From: Verrucomicrobiota bacterium
GTDB taxonomy: Bacteria; Verrucomicrobiota; Verrucomicrobiia; Chthoniobacterales; SZAS-18
Length of the DNA: 59,070 bases
Reading direction: 5' to 3'
Assembly (NCBI GenBank): GCA_018240025.1
Contig: JAFEGM010000059.1
Location: 34,744-93,813 of the forward strand
Position numbers and translations under genes: made by a program. The notes below the pieces were generated by a model, which was not told the DNA's origin, searched no databases, and worked only from the letters and a program-made list of their open reading frames with translations. Shown piece by piece: positions 36,859 to 44,236 of the stretch (positions are counted from its first letter, which is position 1; each line of letters opens with the position of its first letter).

Positions 36859-38904
36859 TCAGGCACTCGGAGTCGCGGCTGGGACATCGAGCTTCCACTC
36901 CGCTTCGACGTCCGGGGCAGCCCGCGATGCACGACGGGCTTTCGCCTCCGCCTCCGCGGCCAGGGCAGAATCGCCCTCCTCCCGCGCGCAGATGGCCAGC
37001 CGCCACCACGCTGCCGCCTGCTCGGGAAAGCGGGCGCAGATCTGCCGGAACTGGCCGATCGCCTCCTTCGGCTGATGCAGATAGGTCAGGACAGCCGTAA
37101 GATACTCGCCTTCGAAGCGGAACTCGGGGCGTGTCGCCTCGGCGATATCGACCCGCATGCCTGCCCAGTAGTTCGATTCCCGCCGGAAGAGCAGGTGGGG
37201 AACCTTGGACCGGCGAGCCTCGGCCACGGCCGACCAGGCGAGATCAAACTGCTCGCGGGCGAGGTCGAGCTCCCTTTCGTGGAACATCTCCAAGCCCTTC
37301 TGCAGAAATGCGTCGACGCGGATCAGGTGCCAACGCACCTCCGCCCGCCGCGCATCAGCCGTGCGCCCCAACTTCTGCAAGGCAGCGATCAGGGCTCCAT
37401 GGAGTTTCTGATCGCGGAGCCGGTAGCGAATCGCCTCGTCGAGCAGCGGGACCGCCTGGGCTGGTTTGCCGTTGGTGGCGAGCAGAAAGCCGAGTTTACC
37501 CCGAGCCTCGCCACGATCAGGGTCCAGCTTGATGGCTGCCCGGAGGTAGGTCTCCCCCACCTCGAGACGGCCCTGGACGATGTGATCTCCTCCCAGGATC
37601 TGCATGGCGAAGGCATGGTCGGGTTCCGTTGCCATCGCATTCTCCCAGACGGTGAAGGTGTCGCGCCAAGTCCCGATCTGCGCCCGGGCTTTCCAGGCCA
37701 GGCCGAGCAGCGCCGCGAGCACGGCCGTTGCGCCCAAGGGGCGCCACGCGCGACTGGTCAGCCCGAACCGGGTGCGTGCAGCCCACGCCTCGGCTACCAG
37801 CCAGACGAAGGCAAAGAGGAAGCCGATCATCGGCAGATAGAGATACCGATCGGCGGTCGCCTGCCGCCCAAAGGAAACCAGTCCGGAGACCGGCAGAAGG
37901 AGACCGATAAACCAGAGCCAGCCACTCAGCCCCACGGTCTTCCCACGGCGGGCGAGCCAAAGGCAAAGGCTGGTCACGAGCCCCAAAGTCAGCAGTGCCA
38001 GCATCAGGCGCGATGGGTCGATCGAGGCCGGATTGCGCTGGGGATAAAGGATGCACAAATGGAGCGGAAAGAAGATGCGCTCCAGGTAGTCGAGCATCCC
38101 CACCGCAGTACTCGCGGCCCGCTGCCCCAGCGTCCCTTCCCAAACGCCCCGCGCCGAGCCAGCGTCCTGCTGCCCGACAAAAGTCACGAAGCCACCGATC
38201 AGCGCCAGGGCCAGAAAGGGGAGCTTCTCCAAGGCAGCTTCCGCCCAAGCCCGGAGACGGAACGGCTGCAATCCGATCCGCCCGAGCGGCCACAGGTCGA
38301 GGAGAAAAAGCGCGAGGGGCAGACTGATGACAGCGGGCTTCGAAGCCAGTGCCGCCACAAAGCAGACGAGCGCTAAGGAATAGTATCTAGATAGCTTTGT
38401 CTGCTGAAAACGGACGTACGCAAGGAGCGTGAGCAGGCTGAAGGTGGCCGCCAGCACATCCTTGCGCAGCGCGATCCAGCCAACCACTTCCGTGTTGAGG
38501 GGGTGGATCAAAAAGACCAGCGCCACCATCGCGCTGCGTAGGTTCGCGCCGGTTGCCTGGAAAAGTACGCGATGGACGAGCGCGGCATTGAGGCCGTGCA
38601 GCAGGATTCCCTGGAGATGATACCAGCCGCCATCGAGCCCGAACAATTGACTGTCCAACTGCCGGGAGAGCAGGGTGAGTGGCATCCAATATTCCGCCAA
38701 CCGGTCGACGGAGAACAGATTCGCCGTCAGCGCCCATTTGAAGGCTTCCCAACTCAGGCCCGAAGCCACCCTGGGATTGTCGCGCACGAAGGACGCGTCG
38801 TCATAGCTCAGGAAGTCGAAATTGAGCGCTGGTCCGAAAAGCGCCAGAGAGGCACCGAGAGCCAATATCCATGGAGCGAGGACCGCAAGCTTGCGCGCAG
38901 ACAT
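36859..38904 (-). CDS. TMTC-like membrane protein: GT-C-type helices plus C-terminal TPR repeats
   Basis: A 681-residue protein. The first 430 residues hold about 11 membrane helices with the acidic loop YDDASFVRDNP right after helix 1, the hallmark of TMTC/DUF1736-like proteins. The remaining part is helical TPR-like sequence (EPDHAFAMQILGGDHIVQ and LREAIKLDPDR-type pairs). Eukaryotic TMTC proteins are O-mannosyltransferases; a protein- or glycan-glycosylating role here is inference. The ATG at 38904 comes three bases after the T-run of a strong terminator and has no Shine-Dalgarno. It heads the minus-strand operon. Codons near 38373-38408 are unusually AT-rich. Confidence 0.75.
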   Translation of the reverse strand: MSARKLAVLAPWILALGASLALFGPALNFDFLSYDDASFVRDNPRVASGLSWEAFKWALTANLFSVDRLAEYWMPLTLLSRQLDSQLFGLDGGWYHLQGILLHGLNAALVHRVLFQATGANLRSAMVALVFLIHPLNTEVVGWIALRKDVLAATFSLLTLLAYVRFQQTKLSRYYSLALVCFVAALASKPAVISLPLALFLLDLWPLGRIGLQPFRLRAWAEAALEKLPFLALALIGGFVTFVGQQDAGSARGVWEGTLGQRAASTAVGMLDYLERIFFPLHLCILYPQRNPASIDPSRLMLALLTLGLVTSLCLWLARRGKTVGLSGWLWFIGLLLPVSGLVSFGRQATADRYLYLPMIGFLFAFVWLVAEAWAARTRFGLTSRAWRPLGATAVLAALLGLAWKARAQIGTWRDTFTVWENAMATEPDHAFAMQILGGDHIVQGRLEVGETYLRAAIKLDPDRGEARGKLGFLLATNGKPAQAVPLLDEAIRYRLRDQKLHGALIAALQKLGRTADARRAEVRWHLIRVDAFLQKGLEMFHERELDLAREQFDLAWSAVAEARRSKVPHLLFRRESNYWAGMRVDIAEATRPEFRFEGEYLTAVLTYLHQPKEAIGQFRQICARFPEQAAAWWRLAICAREEGDSALAAEAEAKARRASRAAPDVEAEWKLDVPAATPSA

Positions 38905-38906
38905 GC

Positions 38907-38938
38907 AAAAAGGGCAGGCACGAACATCGTGCCTGCCC
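38907..38938 (-). terminator. Strong intrinsic terminator of the third pilin gene
   Basis: A perfect 12-base-pair stem (38912-38923 with 38927-38938, loop of three) is followed on the minus strand by five T residues (38911-38907). It lies six bases past the pilin stop codon and directly against the start codon of the next gene. Confidence 0.9.
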
Positions 38939-38944
38939 GGGAAA

Positions 38945-39340
38945 CTACGGATAGAAGGGGGCCCAGAATTCCGGGCCCACCACATCCGACAGATTGGAAT
39001 AGGTAGCGTCGTTTAGCTTGGGAACGGTGCCAATTTCGAATCGCTCGTAAGAGTTGCCGAAAACATCGCGTCCACCTGAATCGACCAACCGGCCCTGCTT
39101 GAAGTAAGGGGTCAGGGTGGCAAACGTGAGTATACCTCCTGACCGATTGTACTCTAGTGCATACTGGTCGACGGCGGCATCGATGAGTTTCAACTCATTC
39201 TTGATCATGACCGCCTGCGAGCGCTTGCGCGCACGAACGAATCCGGGAATCGCGAGAGCCGCCAAAAGCGCGATGATCGCCACCACAATCATGATTTCCA
39301 CGAGGGTGAAACCCCGTGAAAGCCGCAGATTGGTGGACAT
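38945..39340 (-). CDS. Type IV pilin-like protein (divergent copy)
   Basis: A 131-residue prepilin. Short leader MSTNLRLSRG, then the methylated N-terminal helix FTLVEIMIVVAIIALLAALA; cleavage by prepilin peptidase is expected after Gly10. Glu5 of the mature protein is present. The globular part (YALEYNRSG, TLTPYFKQGRLVDSGG, LSDVVGPEFWAPFYP) is clearly related to the two pilins upstream but diverged. It should be inserted in the inner membrane and assembled into a pilus or pseudopilus. No pilus ATPase or secretin gene is nearby. Confidence 0.92.
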   Translation of the reverse strand: MSTNLRLSRGFTLVEIMIVVAIIALLAALAIPGFVRARKRSQAVMIKNELKLIDAAVDQYALEYNRSGGILTFATLTPYFKQGRLVDSGGRDVFGNSYERFEIGTVPKLNDATYSNLSDVVGPEFWAPFYP

Positions 39341-39397
39341 AGTGGGTGAGACTAGCCATCGGTGGAAGCACAGCGAGTGTGCGTGCAGCGTTGTCCG

Positions 39398-39417
39398 GCG
39401 CCCGGTTGCCCGGGCGC
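39398..39417 (-). terminator. Hairpin after the second pilin gene, T-run missing
   Basis: GCGCCCGG-TTGC-CCGGGCGC, an eight-base-pair stem 24 bases past the stop codon. Its core and loop are identical to the terminator of the first pilin copy (39983-40013), but here no T-run follows, so termination may be weak. Confidence 0.6.
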
Positions 39418-39441
39418 ACGGAGAAATGGAACGCGAGCGCG

Positions 39442-39840
39442 TTACGGCTGGAACGGCGACCAGAACTCAACACCGATGATGTCGCTGAGCGCATCGAAGG
39501 TGTTCTGGTTGATCTTCGGCGGAGTCGAGAGGTTGTTGATCACGTACGCGTTATTGAACAAGTCGGTGCCCGAGGTCGCGGTGGCCAGGCGGGTACCAGG
39601 CTTGAAATAAGGCGTCAGATCAGACCAGAGGGGGCTCTGGTTCGACTTGTTGAACTCGATGGCGTACTGATCCTTGGCCGCGTCGATCAGACGCAGGTCG
39701 TTTTTCATGGTGGTGCCTTGAGCACGCTTACGCGCACGCAGGAAGCCAGGGACGGCGATCGCCGCCAGGAGAGCGATGATGGCGACCACGATCATGATTT
39801 CCACGAGCGTGAAGCCGGAACGATGATGATTGAGTTTCAT
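39442..39840 (-). CDS. Type IV pilin-like protein, tandem copy 2
   Basis: A 132-residue prepilin: leader MKLNHHRSG, mature start FTLVEIMIVVAIIALLAAIA with Glu5, cleavage after Gly9. It differs from copy 1 by one residue only (Ser instead of Ala in SPLWSDL), although the two genes have several silent differences. Conserved family parts are MKNDLRLIDAAKDQYAIEFNK in two pieces and the tail IIGVEFWSPFQP. The start codon has no Shine-Dalgarno; the leader is AT-rich (CTAAAATA before ATG) with a hairpin upstream. Confidence 0.95.
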   Translation of the reverse strand: MKLNHHRSGFTLVEIMIVVAIIALLAAIAVPGFLRARKRAQGTTMKNDLRLIDAAKDQYAIEFNKSNQSPLWSDLTPYFKPGTRLATATSGTDLFNNAYVINNLSTPPKINQNTFDALSDIIGVEFWSPFQP

Positions 39841-39861
39841 TATTTTAGTTATGGATGCAAT

Positions 39862-39878
39862 TGCCCGTGAACCGGGCA
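39862..39878 (-). promoter_or_regulatory. Leader hairpin upstream of pilin copy 2
   Basis: TGCCCG-TGAAC-CGGGCA, a six-base-pair stem 22 bases before the start codon. A comparable hairpin lies 12 bases before copy 1. It may be a 5' UTR stabiliser or operator; this is inference. Confidence 0.35.
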
Positions 39879-39982
39879 GGTAGGACATACCAAGCGGAGG
39901 CGCTGGTGTCACGCTGAAAATTACGCACCAGAGGACTTTTTCAGAGATCCAGAGCAGCGAGGCGGCACACCCTCCTTGGGGC

Positions 39983-40013
39983 AAAAAAAATGCGCCCGGT
40001 TGCCCGGGCGCAT
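39983..40013 (-). terminator. Intrinsic terminator of pilin copy 1
   Basis: A perfect ten-base-pair stem (39990-39999 with 40004-40013, loop TTGC) followed on the minus strand by eight T residues (counterparts of A 39983-39990). It lies 24 bases past the stop codon. Confidence 0.9.
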
Positions 40014-40036
40014 GAAGAAGCGGGGAAGCAAGCGTG

Positions 40037-40435
40037 TTACGGCTGGAACGGCGACCAGAATTCAACACCGATGATGTCGCTGAGCGCATCGAAGGTGTTC
40101 TGGTTGATCTTCGGCGGAGTCGAGAGGTTGTTGATCACGTACGCGTTGTTGAACAGGTCCGTGCCCGAGGTAGCCGTGGCCAGGCGGGTGCCAGGCTTGA
40201 AGTACGGCGTCAGGTCGGCCCAGAGGGGGCTCTGGTTCGACTTGTTGAACTCGATGGCGTACTGATCCTTGGCCGCGTCGATCAGACGCAGGTCGTTTTT
40301 CATGGTGGTGCCCTGAGCACGCTTACGCGCACGCAGGAAGCCGGGGACGGCGATCGCCGCCAGAAGAGCGATGATGGCGACCACGATCATGATTTCCACG
40401 AGCGTGAAGCCGGAACGATGATGATTGAGTTTCAT
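40037..40435 (-). CDS. Type IV pilin-like protein, tandem copy 1
   Basis: A 132-residue prepilin nearly identical to copy 2 (131 of 132 residues). The class III leader, Glu5 and hydrophobic helix are intact. A strong terminator follows, so it is transcribed alone from a promoter in the 150 bases before it, where the divergent GT-C gene also starts. Near-identity of protein with scattered silent changes suggests duplication with purifying selection or gene conversion. It is probably a major pilin because of duplication and strong termination (inference). Confidence 0.95.
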   Translation of the reverse strand: MKLNHHRSGFTLVEIMIVVAIIALLAAIAVPGFLRARKRAQGTTMKNDLRLIDAAKDQYAIEFNKSNQSPLWADLTPYFKPGTRLATATSGTDLFNNAYVINNLSTPPKINQNTFDALSDIIGVEFWSPFQP

Positions 40436-40446
40436 GGAATGAATAT

Positions 40447-40460
40447 GCGGGTTGACCCGC
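40447..40460 (-). promoter_or_regulatory. Palindrome in the leader of pilin copy 1
   Basis: GCGGGT-TG-ACCCGC, a perfect six-base inverted repeat 12 bases before the ATG. It could be a hairpin in the leader or a protein-binding site. Confidence 0.35.
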
Positions 40461-40587
40461 CCATTGGCGGACGGGACCTGCCTCGGAGAAGCAGTTTCGG
40501 GGCCGCGGCCGCTCACCTTGGGAAGATTGGCGACGAAATTCGCCCGGACCTTGACGACGGCCTGCCGCCGGGCTCAACAAGGCGCGC

Positions 40588-42420
40588 TTGCAGACGCACC
40601 CTCAGATCCATCTCGGCCGGGCTTTCCTGCTCGCGACAGCGGCGGTTCTGCTCGTCCGGCTATGGGTGTTGCTTCAGCTGGCCGATTCCCCGTTTTTCTC
40701 GCAGGACCATGGCGACAGTGCCTATTACCTTCGCTGGGCCGCGCGGGTGGCCGCCGGCCAGTGGACCGACGGCCAGGCTTTTCTGGGGTTGCCCCTCTAC
40801 CCCTATTTCCTGGCTTGCTTGCAGCTACTCCAGCTGCCCTTTCCCTGGGCCCCGCTCCTCTTCCAGGCTGGTTTCGACGCGCTCACCGGCGGTTTGATCT
40901 TCCTCGCTATCGCGGCCACGGCCGAACCGTCCAAACCGCGCTCTACCCTGCTCTGCGCGAGCGTGTCCTGCCTCGGTTGGATCTTCTTCCGGCCTGCCCA
41001 GGCATTCGCAGCCACCTTGATGCCGAATCCCCCCGCCACGCTGGCTTTCACAGGTTTCCTGGTTCTCCTGATCGTGCGCTGGCACCAGGGGCACCGTTGG
41101 ACTGCATTCCAGGCCTTGGGCGTGGGGGGTGCCCTCGGCTTCGTCACGCTGCTTTCCGCCAACCTGCTCTTCCTCCTTCCGCTCCTGGCCGTGGCTCTTT
41201 GGCCGCCGCCGGAAGAGCCGCGGTCCCGCCTGGTCAACTGGGTGGGCCGCAGCGGTCTGCTCGTGGTCGGCTTGGCGGCGGGCTCCAGCCCCGCTTGGGT
41301 CCACAATCGCTTCGTTGCAGGCGAGCCCGTCGCCCTCTCGGCCCACTCGGGCATTAACTTCTACATCGGCAACAACCCGCTGGCCACCGGCTACCCCAAC
41401 TTCCCACCCGGGATCCGCGCGAGTCAGGAGGGGCTCCTCGAAGACTCGGCCAGACTGGCCGAAGCCCGACTCGGCCGCCCTCTGAGACGATACGAAGTGA
41501 GCGCCTACTGGAATGCCGAGGCCGCCAAATTCATTTCTGAGAACCCCGGGCTATGGGCAAGAATCATTTTTGCAAAAATTCGGAACTATTATAGTAATTT
41601 CGAATACGACGACATCTCGGTGATTCGCCCCCTCCGGATGCTCGGTGTAACCACCATGGGTTGGGGGTTCGGGACGCTCGTGGTGGTGGCGGCAGGTGGA
41701 CTGGTGCTCGGGCGGTCCAGACCCTCCACCCGTTGGGCGGCTGCGGCAGTAGCTCTGCACACCTTGTCCGTGCTCCCGGCGTTCGTGACCGAGCGGTATC
41801 GGCTGATGGCCGTCCCCGCCCTGCTGATGGTTGCGGGAACCGGCTGGCTGCATGCCTGGCAAGCGCGCAGCCTTGGGCCCCTGTCTTGGACCGGAGCGGC
41901 GGGGGCGATGCTTCTGGCGGGCTGGGTCGTCACCTCCGCACCCCGCCCCGGGGGAGTCGATACCCTGGCAGACTACAATGCAGCGGTCAGGTTGCTGGCG
42001 GCAGGAGAACGAGAATTGGCGCTACCGTTGGTGCAAAGGATCGAGCAGAGCGAAGCCGCGAACGCCGAGGTGGCGCTCATGCTGGGGAACTTCTGGCAGG
42101 AGGCTGGGGAAAACGCCCGCGCCCTGGACCACTACCGCAGGGCTATCGAGCGCGACCCGCAATTGCTCCGGGCGTGGAACAATGCCGCCGTGCTGGCCAT
42201 CGCCGAAGCCCACTGGCCCTTGGCCGAGCAACTCGTGGCGCATTTGCAGAAGGCGGCTCCGGCGGACTCCCGGGTGGCGTATTACACGGCCCAGATCGCC
42301 TTGGCCCGAAACGACCTCCCCGCAGCCCAGCAGGCGCTCGACCGGGCACTGCAGTTGCGGCCGGACGAGCCGCTCTATCGCGCGCTCGAACAGGAGATCT
42401 CGCGTCGCAGGAACCCCTGA
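40588..42420 (+). CDS. GT-C-like membrane glycosyltransferase with C-terminal TPR
   Basis: A 610-residue protein starting at a TTG. About 11 membrane helices are followed by a soluble region from about residue 460 with TPR pairs (GNFWQEAGENARALDHYRRA and the pair that follows). The first loop DHGDSAYYLRWAARVA and the stretch INFYIGNNPLATGYPNFPPG resemble GT39/PMT-like enzymes that use polyprenyl-phosphate sugars. A cluster of AT-rich codons (about 41557-41612) encodes WARIIFAKIRNYYSNF, in contrast with the GC-rich remainder. It is the first of three adjacent GT-C genes and lies one base before the next gene. Confidence 0.75.
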   Translation: MQTHPQIHLGRAFLLATAAVLLVRLWVLLQLADSPFFSQDHGDSAYYLRWAARVAAGQWTDGQAFLGLPLYPYFLACLQLLQLPFPWAPLLFQAGFDALTGGLIFLAIAATAEPSKPRSTLLCASVSCLGWIFFRPAQAFAATLMPNPPATLAFTGFLVLLIVRWHQGHRWTAFQALGVGGALGFVTLLSANLLFLLPLLAVALWPPPEEPRSRLVNWVGRSGLLVVGLAAGSSPAWVHNRFVAGEPVALSAHSGINFYIGNNPLATGYPNFPPGIRASQEGLLEDSARLAEARLGRPLRRYEVSAYWNAEAAKFISENPGLWARIIFAKIRNYYSNFEYDDISVIRPLRMLGVTTMGWGFGTLVVVAAGGLVLGRSRPSTRWAAAAVALHTLSVLPAFVTERYRLMAVPALLMVAGTGWLHAWQARSLGPLSWTGAAGAMLLAGWVVTSAPRPGGVDTLADYNAAVRLLAAGERELALPLVQRIEQSEAANAEVALMLGNFWQEAGENARALDHYRRAIERDPQLLRAWNNAAVLAIAEAHWPLAEQLVAHLQKAAPADSRVAYYTAQIALARNDLPAAQQALDRALQLRPDEPLYRALEQEISRRRNP

Positions 42421-42421
42421 A

Positions 42422-44236
42422 ATGAATGCCCTTCGCCGTCCCCTGCTCTTCGCTGCGCTGACGCTGCTGCTGGTCGCCGGGGCCTACGCGCCAGCTCTCC
42501 AGAACGGCTTCGTTTGGGACGATTTCGCGCTGATCGGTGCCGATCCCTTCATTCGGAGCTGGCGAAACATCCCGGACGGATGGCTCCAACGGCTCTTTTT
42601 CGATCTCACCAGTTCCGAGTTCTTTCGGCCGCTGCAACGCCTGAGCTTCACTCTGGACTATGCGCTCTTCGGCCTGCAGCCGGCCGGCTACCACGCCAGC
42701 AGCATTCTCGCTCACCTGGGCGCGATGGTGGCGCTGGCCTGGGGCGCGCAGCCCCTGCTGACTCTTTGGCGGAGGACAACCGCGCTGCCGGAGGGCGCCG
42801 AATCGTGGCTCGCCTGGCTGGTCGCGCTCACTTGGGGGCTGCATCCGTTGCTCACCTCGGCCGTGACCTACATTGCCGGGCGCGCCGATCCCCTCGCGGC
42901 CCTCTTCACTTGGGCTGCCATCGGCGTGCTCGCCCGGGCCCTCGAGCGGCCCGAAAATCTTCGCTTCTCCGGCTTGGCGGTGGCAGCCATGCTGAGTCTG
43001 GCAGCTGCCCTTTCGAAGGAATCTGGGCTGCTGGCGTTTGCCCTTGCCACGTTGGTACTCATGCTCTGGAAGCCCAGCCGGCGCACGTGGCTTACCTGGC
43101 TCGGCCTCGCGGCGCTGGCGCTCGCCTTCTACGGCTGGCAGCGGGCGAACCTGCAGGGCCCGAGCCCCGGGCTAGGTCCCTTGGTGCCCCTCGGGCTGCG
43201 TCCGAGACTGGGGTTGGAGGCGCTGGCCGAGTATGCGCGCCTCGTCATCGCGCCCGTCGATCTGCTGATGGACCGATGTGGCACGGGTGAGCTGCCCTCG
43301 AACCGCGCCGCGCTGCCCGGCTGGGCACTCGCCTCCCTCGGCACTCTCCTCCTGGCGGGAGCCGGCTGGCTGTTGTTCCGCCTGCGCCGACGGCCGCTCG
43401 AGCGCGCGCTCTGGCTGGGATCTGCTTTGACGTACCTGCCCATCAGCAATGCCCTTTCCCTCAACGCCAGCTTGGCGGAGCACTGGCTGTATCAGCCGCT
43501 GGCTTGGGTCTTCCTGCTGACGGGAGTTCTCCTCGCCCCTCGCTGGGCGCAATGGTCCCCTTTTCTTCGCCGAGCGGCTGCTCTGGGCCTGGCGGTGTGG
43601 TTGGCGGCCCTCGGGCTGCGCACTCTGCTCCGACAGACCGACTGGCGCTCGGAGGAGGAGTTTTTCCGTGCGACCATCGCCGCGGGCGGGGATTCGCCGC
43701 GCATGTTGGCCAATCTGGCCCGGGTGCGCAGTGCGTCCGATCCGGCAGGAGCCGTCGCCCTCTATGAGGAGGCGCTCCGCCGTCAGCCAAGCTTCGAGGC
43801 GGCTCGCATTGCCCTGGCCAGAATCCGCCTCCGCCAAGGTCAGGTCGCCCAAGCCGGAGATCTGCTGACCGGCTGGGAGCCCAACGCCATCAATTACGCC
43901 TCCTATTGGCTGACCTTCGGGGAATACCAACGCGCCTCGGGCAAAGGCAACGGGCGCAAGGAGCTCTATCTGGCCATTGCGAAGCATCCGACTTGGCGCA
44001 CGCAGCGGGCTTTGACGATGTCGCTGGTCGAAGCCGGACAGATGCAGCCAGCCCTCGTGCAGCTCTACCAATACTGCGAAGCAGCGCCTTTCCGCAGCGA
44101 GGCCTGGCAACTCCTGGCCGAATTGGCCGCCAAGGCCGATCGACGAGAGTTGGCCGCGCTGGCTCTGCTCAACGCCCGGGAACGTGACGTGCACCTCCAG
44201 CGCCGGCAGGAGTCGGTGCCCCGTCCTGACGCATGA
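42422..44236 (+). CDS. TMTC-like membrane protein with C-terminal TPR
   Basis: A 604-residue relative of the 36859-38904 protein. Helix 1 is followed by the acidic loop NGFVWDDFALIGADPF; about ten more helices follow, including WGLHPLLTSAVTYIAGRADPL, typical of the TMTC/DUF1736 group. TPR-like helices (VALYEEALRRQPSFEAARIAL) form the last 170 residues. It starts one base after the previous stop and its own stop overlaps the next start (ATGA), so the three genes form one operon. The function is inferred as a lipid-sugar-dependent glycosyltransferase. Confidence 0.75.
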   Translation: MNALRRPLLFAALTLLLVAGAYAPALQNGFVWDDFALIGADPFIRSWRNIPDGWLQRLFFDLTSSEFFRPLQRLSFTLDYALFGLQPAGYHASSILAHLGAMVALAWGAQPLLTLWRRTTALPEGAESWLAWLVALTWGLHPLLTSAVTYIAGRADPLAALFTWAAIGVLARALERPENLRFSGLAVAAMLSLAAALSKESGLLAFALATLVLMLWKPSRRTWLTWLGLAALALAFYGWQRANLQGPSPGLGPLVPLGLRPRLGLEALAEYARLVIAPVDLLMDRCGTGELPSNRAALPGWALASLGTLLLAGAGWLLFRLRRRPLERALWLGSALTYLPISNALSLNASLAEHWLYQPLAWVFLLTGVLLAPRWAQWSPFLRRAAALGLAVWLAALGLRTLLRQTDWRSEEEFFRATIAAGGDSPRMLANLARVRSASDPAGAVALYEEALRRQPSFEAARIALARIRLRQGQVAQAGDLLTGWEPNAINYASYWLTFGEYQRASGKGNGRKELYLAIAKHPTWRTQRALTMSLVEAGQMQPALVQLYQYCEAAPFRSEAWQLLAELAAKADRRELAALALLNARERDVHLQRRQESVPRPDA

